Source: XYD12-FULL-36-8 sp964613805 (GTDB lineage: Bacteria; Bacteroidota; Ignavibacteria; Ignavibacteriales; Ignavibacteriaceae). Taken from it: 64,000 nucleotides of DNA. Of this stretch, positions 34,180 to 41,981 are shown in pieces (the first letter of the stretch is position 1; each line of letters begins with the position of its first letter). The notes beneath the pieces are model-generated. The model was not told the DNA's origin. It made no database searches and saw nothing but the letters and a program-made list of their open reading frames with translations. The stretch spans positions 1 to 64,000 of the forward strand of contig CAZTJF010000018.1 of the NCBI GenBank assembly GCA_964613805.1, in the 5' to 3' direction. Position numbers and translations under genes: made by a program.

Positions 34180-35718
34180 TTATCTAACCAAAATCATTTT
34201 TTTTGTTTCAATAAAATTCCCGGCTTTTAATTGATAGTAGTAAACTCCACTGGCTAACTGATAGTTGCCGACTGCGGTTTGAAATTCAACCTCGTACCTT
34301 CCAGCTGGTTTAAATTCATCAACAAGAGTGGCAAATTCATTTCCGAGAACATTAAAAATCTTCAGCGAAATTTGAGAAGGTTTGGATACTTGATACCGGA
34401 TTTTTGTTGACGGATTAAATGGGTTGGGATAATTTTGATAAAGTTTAAATTGATCTGGAACTTCTGAGTTTGTTTCATCAGCATCTAATATAACTAAGCC
34501 AGGATAATTCGGTGCGTATCTTAATGCTCTTACAATTTCGCCGCCCCTATTATAACTCCATACTACAGTCCCGCTTGAGTTCACCTCAAACATTTTTCCG
34601 CTTGTTGATTGTACAATCAATGTGTTTCCATTTGGTAGTCTCTGACATCCTCCTAAGTGATTTGAGTAAAATCCACTTGCACTATAACTCCACGTTGGGC
34701 TGCTCGGTCCATATGCCGTTCCCGCAGTGTAGATATAATTTCCATTTTCATCTCTCGGCGGTACTATCTCAACCACCATTGATGATCCAGTTCCTTCGCG
34801 ATTATTGAATGCCATTATATTGCCACCACCAGGTAAACTGTCCGGTATCCAAAATGCACAATGCACTACATTAAATACCTGATTGCCAGATGCACGATAA
34901 TTGGATGACCTGCCCCATCTGTACAATATATCTCCCCCTTTTCCACTATTTCCCCCCGTGTGACTTGCCGCTTGCTGCGTTGTTGTGCTGTGATCTATTA
35001 CATATATCTCATCTAATTCGTGTGAAGAAATAACTATTTGATCTAATGATGGGATATAGCTTATTCCATTGATATGAAGCCAATCTCCGCTTCCTGCACT
35101 TTCTACATTTACATCAAATAATTCGGGATGATTTGCTACAACCCCATAATTATCCTTAGATGCGTTATAATCTTGTATCAAGTGATCCCATGCATGCCAT
35201 TGCCAAACTATCACTCCACCATTTGTTCCCACCGGTTGTACTTCGATAATATGGTCTGGCCAGATTTCTGCGCTGTGATTAAGCCCAGCTTGTACAGCTT
35301 GGGCAGCAGTTTTTCTTTCCCAGGCAATTATCAAAATATTGCCATTTGGCATTGGTTCTATGTCGTGATGTGCTCTATATGATGACGTGTTGTAAGTATA
35401 TTCCCAGGTAAGCGATCCGCTCCATGAATATCTTTGCACAACTCCTTGAGCGCCGCCGCCATTTAACGAAGAACTGCCGGAAGTAGCGGTACGAAGCACG
35501 CTTCCATCTGGCAAAAGGTAGGCAGAGTAACCCCCGGCTCTTGAGTGAGTCCATGACTTGACAACAGAGTTATTCATATTTACTAAGTATGTGCTTGTTG
35601 AATTATGCGGACCGAATAACGTGTAGCCATTAAATGCTTGGGGGGCAATGCTGCTTTGAATTACAAGCGTAATACATACTAAAATTAAAATTCTCATCTT
35701 CAAGCGAATCGGATTCAA
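34180..35718 (-). CDS. Secreted arylsulfotransferase-like (ASST) propeller protein with T9SS sorting domain
   Basis: 512 residues. A signal peptide (MRILILVCITLVIQSSIA) is followed by an ASST-like six-bladed propeller: NNSVVKSWTHSRAGGYSAYL, HHDIEPMPNGNILIIAWERK, DWLHINGISYIPSLDQIVIS and GGCQRLPNGNTLIVQSTSG, with His residues at the positions expected of the bacterial arylsulfate sulfotransferase family. The C-terminus is a T9SS sorting domain (LYQNYPNPFNPSTKIRYQV ... KKMILVR). The start is a TTG preceded by GGGAGGAAAA, a strong ribosome-binding site; the later ATG at 35697 has none. Sulfotransferase activity is not proven. It is ten bases after the 716-residue gene. Confidence 0.85.
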   Translation of the reverse strand: MNPIRLKMRILILVCITLVIQSSIAPQAFNGYTLFGPHNSTSTYLVNMNNSVVKSWTHSRAGGYSAYLLPDGSVLRTATSGSSSLNGGGAQGVVQRYSWSGSLTWEYTYNTSSYRAHHDIEPMPNGNILIIAWERKTAAQAVQAGLNHSAEIWPDHIIEVQPVGTNGGVIVWQWHAWDHLIQDYNASKDNYGVVANHPELFDVNVESAGSGDWLHINGISYIPSLDQIVISSHELDEIYVIDHSTTTQQAASHTGGNSGKGGDILYRWGRSSNYRASGNQVFNVVHCAFWIPDSLPGGGNIMAFNNREGTGSSMVVEIVPPRDENGNYIYTAGTAYGPSSPTWSYSASGFYSNHLGGCQRLPNGNTLIVQSTSGKMFEVNSSGTVVWSYNRGGEIVRALRYAPNYPGLVILDADETNSEVPDQFKLYQNYPNPFNPSTKIRYQVSKPSQISLKIFNVLGNEFATLVDEFKPAGRYEVEFQTAVGNYQLASGVYYYQLKAGNFIETKKMILVR

Positions 35719-35727
35719 TTTTCCTCC

Positions 35728-37878
35728 CTATTTTATTAGTGTCATTTTTTTTGTTTGGATGTACTCGCCAATTTTTAATTGATAGAAATATATTCCTGAT
35801 GCTGGATGATGCCTGCCACTCTGTGGGATGCTGGATGCTGGATAAAATTCAACCTCATATCTTCCTGCTGGTTTATACTCATCAACTAATGTTGCTATTT
35901 TATTTCCAAGAATATCGAAAACCTTTAATGTTTGCCAACTACTGGCTGGTGACTGCCAACTAATTCGTGTGCTTGGGTTGAATGGGTTAGGATAGTTTTG
36001 GCTAAGGTAGAAATTATTTAATGCGAGATTTTCATTCTTAATAAAAGTCGTTCCACCAGTTGTGGTTTTTAGAATTGCTCCACCGCTGCCCGCAGCGTAA
36101 CCAATATTTGAAGATGTAAAAAATGTTGAATAGAGACTACTGCCTGTACCGCTTGATTGAGCAGTCCAAGTCAACCCAGCATCGGTGGTTTTGATTATAG
36201 TTCCTTCATATCCAACAGCATATCCAATAGTTGCTTCAATAAAGTGAAGTGAAAATAGGTTGCTTGCCGCATCAACTTCTATGTTAGTCCATGTACTACC
36301 GCCATTAGTTGTTCGAAGCACTTTGCTTCCAACCCCAGTGTTTATTCCACCGACAGCACAGCCATTTGAAGCATCAGCAAAGTAAACCGACCAGATCATT
36401 TGGTCGGGTTCGGTATATTGGCTGCTCCATGTTGCCCCACCGTCTGTGGTTTTCATTATAAATCCTGTACCGCCGTAAGTATCTCCACCAACAGCATAAC
36501 CTGTGTTCTCATCTGTAAAATACAAGCCGCTAATTTGGCTAAAAGTTGTGCTGTTCAAGTTTGTCCATGTAGAACCAGCATCTGTAGTTTTGATGAGTGT
36601 ACCAAAATACCCCGATGCATAACCAACTGCTTCCGTTGGGAAATGAATTGAGAATAGCCACTCGTTTACACCTGTAGATAGTTCGCTCCAATTGTTTCCG
36701 CCATTGGTAGTCTTTAGAATTGTTCCTGCATCGCCGACTGCATAAATAGTATTCTGATCAACTATAGCCATTGATTGCAGAAGACTAACTGTACCACTGG
36801 TTTGCGACAGCCAGTCAGTCCCTCCACTAGTGGTTTTCAAGATTCTTCCAAAATCTCCCACAGCACATCCAACATTTGAATCATAGAATTTTATACACAA
36901 AAAATTTTCATTTACTCCACTGGAAATGATTTGCCAAGAGCCGCCGCCATTTGTTGTTTTGATTGTTATTCCATTATCCCCAAATACAAAACCTAGGTTT
37001 GGATTGACGAATGAAACATCATGCAGCCAATTTGAAGTACTGCTGATTTGTGCAGACCAGTTTGAACCTCCATTTGTGGTGCTTATAATTGTGCCATCAT
37101 ACCCAATAGCGAAACCATTATTTGAATCAAGAAAAACAACCTTATCGAGCCAATTAAATGTTCCGCTTGTTTGACTTTCCCAACTCTCGCCGCCATTTGT
37201 TGTTTTAAGAATCAGCCCCCCCATTCCTACAACATAACCAACATCAGAATTTAAAAAGGTCACAGAATTTAAGTTATAGAATGTTCCGCTTGTTTGATTT
37301 TGCCAACTGGTGCCACCGTTAGTGGTTTTGATAATTGTACCAGCAACACCAACAGCATAACCAATGTTCGCATTTAAAAAAGTTACGGAGAAAAGACCAT
37401 TATTTGTATTAGCGTTTTGTTCTTCCCAATTTTCTCCGCTATTTGTTGTATGCAGCAATACGTTTGAAAAATTCTCGCTGGATTCACCAACAGCATAGCC
37501 ATTATTTAAATCAACAAAATGCACAGCCCAAAAGATGATGCTTGAATCTAAATATATTTTATCCCAGTTTGTTCCTGCATCAGAGGTTTTGACTATTGTT
37601 CCATTTACACCAACAGCAAAACCAAAATTACTATTTGCAAAAGAAATTGATGTGAGCTGATTTGTAGTGCCGCTTGCTTGTCTGTTCCATGTGGTTCCAT
37701 TATCTGTTGATTTTAATATCGTTCCGCCATCGCCTACTGCATAAACTGCTTCACTGGTTATGGCAGAACCATACAAAGTGTTTCCCTGTGGTAAAGGATT
37801 TTGCCAAAACCACTGTTGGCTAAACACGTTCGACACGATAATTAAAACAAGTAATAAAGAACTATAGACTGTTGTCAT
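35728..37878 (-). CDS. Secreted YCF48/BNR repeat protein with T9SS sorting domain
   Basis: 716 residues. A signal peptide (YSSLLLVLIIVSNVFSQ) is followed by about fourteen ~45-residue blades of the YCF48 type, each with a Y/F-AVG turn and a T(T/S)-(N/D)-(G/A)-G-W motif (ILKSTDNGTTW, IIKTTNGGTSW, LIKTTDAGSTW). This suggests one or two stacked propellers related to the photosystem II assembly factor fold, used here as a surface protein. The C-terminal T9SS domain (LSQNYPNPFNPSTRISWQ, LKVFDILG, KKMTLIK) is interrupted by an in-frame repeat-derived insertion at 35798-35843. Confidence 0.88.
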   Translation of the reverse strand: MTTVYSSLLLVLIIVSNVFSQQWFWQNPLPQGNTLYGSAITSEAVYAVGDGGTILKSTDNGTTWNRQASGTTNQLTSISFANSNFGFAVGVNGTIVKTSDAGTNWDKIYLDSSIIFWAVHFVDLNNGYAVGESSENFSNVLLHTTNSGENWEEQNANTNNGLFSVTFLNANIGYAVGVAGTIIKTTNGGTSWQNQTSGTFYNLNSVTFLNSDVGYVVGMGGLILKTTNGGESWESQTSGTFNWLDKVVFLDSNNGFAIGYDGTIISTTNGGSNWSAQISSTSNWLHDVSFVNPNLGFVFGDNGITIKTTNGGGSWQIISSGVNENFLCIKFYDSNVGCAVGDFGRILKTTSGGTDWLSQTSGTVSLLQSMAIVDQNTIYAVGDAGTILKTTNGGNNWSELSTGVNEWLFSIHFPTEAVGYASGYFGTLIKTTDAGSTWTNLNSTTFSQISGLYFTDENTGYAVGGDTYGGTGFIMKTTDGGATWSSQYTEPDQMIWSVYFADASNGCAVGGINTGVGSKVLRTTNGGSTWTNIEVDAASNLFSLHFIEATIGYAVGYEGTIIKTTDAGLTWTAQSSGTGSSLYSTFFTSSNIGYAAGSGGAILKTTTGGTTFIKNENLALNNFYLSQNYPNPFNPSTRISWQSPASSWQTLKVFDILGNKIATLVDEYKPAGRYEVEFYPASSIPQSGRHHPASGIYFYQLKIGEYIQTKKMTLIK
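35798..35843. repeat. In-frame GATGCTGGAT repeat inside a T9SS sorting domain
   Basis: GATGCTGGAT (35798-35807) and GATGCTGGATGCTGGAT (35827-35843) flank a 19-base spacer. On the coding strand they read CATCCAGCATCC-type units and encode YPASSIPQSGRHHPASG, about 13 residues not present in the equivalent strand turn of the other three sorting domains in this window. It is a repeat insertion that kept the frame. Confidence 0.65.
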
Positions 37879-37890
37879 TTTTTCCTCATT

Positions 37891-40353
37891 TTATTTGACA
37901 AGCATCATCTGCTTTGTTTGAATGAAACTGCTGGCTTCGTTGAAAGCTGTTAATCTGTAAAAATAAATTCCACTTGATAAATTCTTATTCGCCATATTTA
38001 ATTCGGCTTCATATCTTCCTGCAGATTTGTATTCATTCACCAATGTGATAATTTCATTACCAAGAATATCGAAGACTTTAAGAACGTGCCAACCGGCAAC
38101 AGGCGTCTGCCAACTGATCTTAGTGCTTGGGTTAAATGGATTTGGATAATTCTGACAAAGCATAAATTCAGATGGCGATACTGAGTTTTCGTTTTCTACC
38201 TTAACGGGAGTATTACTTGCATTGAATGTTGGCTGCCCTTGAACGAAAGGACCTGTTCCGTTTGGAATTCGAGCCATGGAAAGATCTGCAGTTTGCACCC
38301 CAAATGTAATTGAGTCAATAACAGTGAGATCGGGTTTTGAAAAAATGATTTGCTCACCGCTGACCGAAAGTTTGAAGTTCGCATGCAGTCCCAGCTGCCC
38401 TTCATTCTCGTCTGCCCAAACAATTAGGAAGCTATTGGCTTCAATGATAGTATTTGTTGGGAAAGTCCACTTGGTTGGATTACTGTATTTATCAGAAAAA
38501 TAATAGCCGCTCAAATTGATCGGCTGATTTGTGTTGTTGTACATTTCTATCCAATCATCAAACTCTCCAGATGGATCTGGAATAGTATTATTCTGTGCCA
38601 TAAACTCATTTATGACAACATCACCGGCTGGAGTGTAAAGAACATTAACTGCATTAAATGTTGGCTGTGTTTGAACAAAATTGCCAGTACCGTTTGGGAT
38701 ACGAGCCATAGATAAGTTTGATGTTTGTGCTCCAAAAGTTATTGTATCAAGAACTGACAAATCATTTTTATAAAAACCAATAAACTCGCCATTAGCCGAA
38801 AGTTTAAAGTTAGCATGTAATCCTGCTTGCAAGCTGTCCTCATCAGCCCAAACAATCAAAAAGCCATACGGACCAATGGTTGTGTTTGCTGGGAACTGCC
38901 ATTTGGAAGGATTGGTCGCATTATCAGTTAAATACAACCCGCCAAGATTTATTGTTTGATTTGTATTGTTATAAATCTCAATCCAATCATCGAACTGTCC
39001 GGCTGGATCCGGAATAGAATCGTTTTGCGCCATGAATTCATTTATAACAACATCACCTTGTGTTAAAACAAAATCGCAGTTCACTCCAAGATTGGTAAGC
39101 TGTGTTTGAACGCTTGTTCTTCGAGAATTGATAAATGATTTCAGACCAGGAATTCTGCTTGTTCCAGCAACTCCGCTTATCGGTAAATCTGTCAGAATAT
39201 TCATTTCAAATTGAGTATTTGTGTATTGCTTTCTCGGATCAGCATAAACATACGGTCGAATGATGTTTGCCACACTATCTATATCGGCAAATAAGTTTGA
39301 TGTAGTAAAATGGTTATTAAAAAGTTGGCAGAGGGAGAAGAGATAGTCATTTTTTAATGAAGCATTGCTTAAAACCTTTCCCATCAATGGTCTATAGGTA
39401 GAACTTAGCAAGTAAGTAACGCTAAGGTTTTCAAAATTAGAAACACCGCCGCCATAGCAGCCGAAAGTTAATCCAACATCCCAAACTATCCATTCCATTT
39501 TTGAAGTCAGCGGATTAAAATAGAAATAGAAATTCCTGCCGCTGTTGTTGTATGAATCGAGGTTGGCAAATAAAATATCAGTCGCAATTCCCTTATTCAA
39601 AGCGGTCATATTCATTTTCGAAGGGAAAGAGACTGCCGGGCTAGAGCCGTTGTTTATTGAATCAAGCAAAGTGACAAGCTGCCCCCAAGCCGTTGTTGAG
39701 CCATCTGTTTTCATTTCATAGCGAGTGTAATAAGAATCGGGAACGCTTGTAAACCACCTAAAATCAGAAGCGGCTTGAATTCCTTCAAAAGCATCAACTG
39801 CTTTGAATAAATCGCCGCTGTTATCACCATAACGCGAGCCAAGAAAACGTTTATCAACATGCTCAATCATTGAATAAAATGCAAACAGTGTATCGTTGAT
39901 AAAAACATTAGCAAAGTTTGCTCTTGGTGCTGCAATACCGGCAGAGCGGCAAAAGTCCAGGTGAATTTTTTCACGCATAAAAGTTGGATCGCCATAGCAA
40001 TTATTTAGGTGAATTCCTTTAAGTTCATCCCATCTTTGGTCATCACGATACTCTCCGAAGCTAAGTCGAATAGATTTTTTATTATTTGGATGGCTGAATG
40101 AAGAATTTCCTTTCAATCGTACACCAACACTGTCAAGCTGTAAACCATCTAAGATTACCGTGGCAGGAATGAATTGTTCTAATCCCTGATTATAATAGTA
40201 AACAAGCGAATCCCAGTAATTTGGTTGGCTAAACTTTATGTTGATTGTGTGAACCTGAATTCCGGAAAAAACGTTGTCACCAGGATTTTGAGCTGATACG
40301 CTGAATGTCATTACAATAAATAGTATTGCTGATATAAATAATTTGAGTTTCAT
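37891..40353 (-). CDS. Secreted CotH kinase-family protein with two lamin-tail domains and T9SS sorting domain
   Basis: 820 residues. Signal peptide 1-21 (ILFIVMTFSVSAQ). Residues ~35-420 are a CotH domain: GVRLKGNSSFSHPNNKKSIR, MREKIHLDFCRSAGIAAPRA, YSMIEHVDKRFL, GDLFKAVD and the candidate metal-binding WIVWDVGLTFG. Two near-identical lamin-tail domains follow at about 431-565 and 576-710 (GDVVINEFMAQN ... DDWIE(I/M)YNNTNQ). The T9SS domain (LCQNYPNPFNPSTKISWQ) ends the chain. CotH kinases phosphorylate secreted spore-coat proteins; the role here is unknown. It is the first of three adjacent T9SS-sorted genes, 12 bases before the next. Confidence 0.9.
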   Translation of the reverse strand: MKLKLFISAILFIVMTFSVSAQNPGDNVFSGIQVHTINIKFSQPNYWDSLVYYYNQGLEQFIPATVILDGLQLDSVGVRLKGNSSFSHPNNKKSIRLSFGEYRDDQRWDELKGIHLNNCYGDPTFMREKIHLDFCRSAGIAAPRANFANVFINDTLFAFYSMIEHVDKRFLGSRYGDNSGDLFKAVDAFEGIQAASDFRWFTSVPDSYYTRYEMKTDGSTTAWGQLVTLLDSINNGSSPAVSFPSKMNMTALNKGIATDILFANLDSYNNSGRNFYFYFNPLTSKMEWIVWDVGLTFGCYGGGVSNFENLSVTYLLSSTYRPLMGKVLSNASLKNDYLFSLCQLFNNHFTTSNLFADIDSVANIIRPYVYADPRKQYTNTQFEMNILTDLPISGVAGTSRIPGLKSFINSRRTSVQTQLTNLGVNCDFVLTQGDVVINEFMAQNDSIPDPAGQFDDWIEIYNNTNQTINLGGLYLTDNATNPSKWQFPANTTIGPYGFLIVWADEDSLQAGLHANFKLSANGEFIGFYKNDLSVLDTITFGAQTSNLSMARIPNGTGNFVQTQPTFNAVNVLYTPAGDVVINEFMAQNNTIPDPSGEFDDWIEMYNNTNQPINLSGYYFSDKYSNPTKWTFPTNTIIEANSFLIVWADENEGQLGLHANFKLSVSGEQIIFSKPDLTVIDSITFGVQTADLSMARIPNGTGPFVQGQPTFNASNTPVKVENENSVSPSEFMLCQNYPNPFNPSTKISWQTPVAGWHVLKVFDILGNEIITLVNEYKSAGRYEAELNMANKNLSSGIYFYRLTAFNEASSFIQTKQMMLVK

Positions 40354-40416
40354 GTTTTAAGATTTTTTAGTGACAAGAATCGTTATTTGATTTTGAGTTT
40401 CCTTTTTAACGAATGA

Positions 40417-40923
40417 CTACTGTTTTGGTCTTGGCGGAGGTTCGCCGCCAAGAGGTTTTTGTCTTATCTTACCGAACAAGTCTTTTAGCTCTTGAGTTTG
40501 CTCTGGTGTATAAATTTTATTAACACCAATGAAATGTTGAGAGATTGATTTTTCAATTTCTGCTTGGAACTGTCCTATTTTTGAAGAAAGAAAATCTGTT
40601 TGAGCAATATCGGCATTTGAAGAAAAAGATTCGTCGATTATTTTATCTTTGTAAAGCTGAATGCTGTCTCTTAGTGCCTTCATCTCATCCAAATGTTTTT
40701 TGGTGACCACATCAAATTTTACTATTTGTTCTTTATCCAACCCAAGCTCTCGTTTCATTTGATCGAAAACACTCATTCTATCATGTCCATGTGGTGGGGG
40801 AGGCATGGGATACCGTTGACTGCTGCCAATAGTTACCCACATAAAGATTAGTGTGGCAATGTTCAGTACGATTAAGGCAAGCACAATCCAAATGCTGAAC
40901 TTGTATTTAGAAAAAAAGTCCAT
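40417..40923 (-). CDS. Spy/CpxP-like periplasmic protein, membrane-anchored
   Basis: 168 residues. An N-terminal transmembrane helix (KFSIWIVLALIVLNIATLIF) is followed by a Pro/His-rich stretch (PMPPPPHGHDRM) and a helical domain of the heavy-metal-resistance/Spy type (FDQMKRELGLDKEQIVKFD, with KIYTPEQTQELKDLFGKI in place of the LTxxQ repeat). It ends in a Pro-rich tail. It lies eight bases after the one-helix gene and is third in an ECF sigma operon. This resembles the arrangement in which a CnrX/Spy-like sensor tunes the sigma factor; binding partners are inference. Confidence 0.8.
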   Translation of the reverse strand: MDFFSKYKFSIWIVLALIVLNIATLIFMWVTIGSSQRYPMPPPPHGHDRMSVFDQMKRELGLDKEQIVKFDVVTKKHLDEMKALRDSIQLYKDKIIDESFSSNADIAQTDFLSSKIGQFQAEIEKSISQHFIGVNKIYTPEQTQELKDLFGKIRQKPLGGEPPPRPKQ

Positions 40924-40931
40924 GATGCTTC

Positions 40932-41255
40932 TTATTGATTTGTTAATTGAAAATATGAATCACTGTTTAAGTAATATGCTTCAGAAACCTGCTTTAGGAA
41001 AACATCATTAGATGTAACTTGAAATGTAACTGAGTTTTTTATTTGTAAGAATGTAAAAAGTGTGGCTATCCAGAAAAGAGAAATAAAAGCAAGTTTAAGA
41101 AAATCAAAATCGAATTGTTGAAATGAGGTTTTTCTTTTTTCTTCTAACTTCAACTGAATTTTTTCAAAAAAGAATGGAGAAATCTTCAGTTCGCTTCTCT
41201 CCCCTAAAAGAGCGATGGTTTTGTCAATATTTTCTAAAATATTCTGATTATTCAT
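40932..41255 (-). CDS. Single-span membrane protein, probable anti-sigma factor
   Basis: 107 residues with a cytoplasmic N-terminal ~55 residues (ENIDKTIALLGERSELKISP), one transmembrane helix (LKLAFISLFWIATLFTFLQI) and a short outer tail. No zinc-finger (HxxxCxxC) motif is present, and no family was recognised. Its place directly between the ECF sigma gene (50 bases upstream) and the Spy-like gene is that of an anti-sigma factor, as in the Cnr-type order. The assignment is from context. Confidence 0.65.
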   Translation of the reverse strand: MNNQNILENIDKTIALLGERSELKISPFFFEKIQLKLEEKRKTSFQQFDFDFLKLAFISLFWIATLFTFLQIKNSVTFQVTSNDVFLKQVSEAYYLNSDSYFQLTNQ

Positions 41256-41305
41256 GTTTTTCTGCTTTCTGTTTCATTAGACGAAAAATCCGTAAAAATC
41301 CTTCG

Positions 41306-41878
41306 CTATGCTTTTTTCTCAAAATATTTGTGCAGTTGTTTTCTCAGATTCACTTTACCCCGATGCATTGAAGATTCAACAGCAGAAACAGAAACTCCCA
41401 TAATTTTAGCTATTCCTGCATGGTTTAATTCTTCTATCTTGTGCAGAGTAATGGCAATTCTTTGACTTTCTGGGATTCTTTCTAATGCATCATAAAGAAT
41501 TCTTCTTCTCTCATCATCTTCAATTTCTTTGGCGGGATTAATGTCTTTGGATGGAAGAGATAATACACTTTTCGATTCGATTCCAAATAACTGTTTTATT
41601 GAACCAAATCGTTTTTTGCTTTTTTCTTTTCTGGTGTGATCAATACACTTAGTTATAGCAATGCGGTATATCCACGTTGAAATCTTAGACTCGCTTCGAA
41701 AATTTTTTATTGATCGGAATACCTCAACAAAAACATCCTGAGCAAGGTCTTCGGCAGTTTCTTTATTTCTAACATAGCCGCTGCAAACAGAGGTGATTTG
41801 CTTCTGAAACAATTCAACTAATTGCTTAAACGCTTCTCTGTCCCCCGAAATTATTTTCTGAATTTGTTCGTCGGTCAA
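41306..41878 (-). CDS. ECF-family RNA polymerase sigma factor
   Basis: 190 residues. Region 2 comprises LVELFQKQITSVCSGYVRNK, AEDLAQDVFVEVFRSIKNFR and STWIYRIAITKCIDHTRKEK; region 4 comprises ERIPESQRIAITLHKIEELN and IAKIMGVSVSAVESSMHRGK. The long basic linker between them is normal. It heads an operon with a one-helix protein and a Spy-like protein. The 103 bases upstream contain a short hairpin (GCCCT/AGGGC around 41920) and a TAATTTTG box without a matching -33 element. Confidence 0.93.
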   Translation of the reverse strand: MTDEQIQKIISGDREAFKQLVELFQKQITSVCSGYVRNKETAEDLAQDVFVEVFRSIKNFRSESKISTWIYRIAITKCIDHTRKEKSKKRFGSIKQLFGIESKSVLSLPSKDINPAKEIEDDERRRILYDALERIPESQRIAITLHKIEELNHAGIAKIMGVSVSAVESSMHRGKVNLRKQLHKYFEKKA

Positions 41879-41981
41879 TTCGGCAAATTGATTTGTTTGC
41901 AGGCAATGTGTAATGCCCTATAAAAATTTTGCAGGGCAAAATTAGCGATAAAAATGAATAAAGGTGTTTTAAGAAAAAAGT

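Noticed and set aside
41937..41944. TAATTTTG as promoter of the ECF sigma operon
   Set aside because: No TTTG at the required distance upstream; a single -7-like box is expected by chance in AT-rich DNA.
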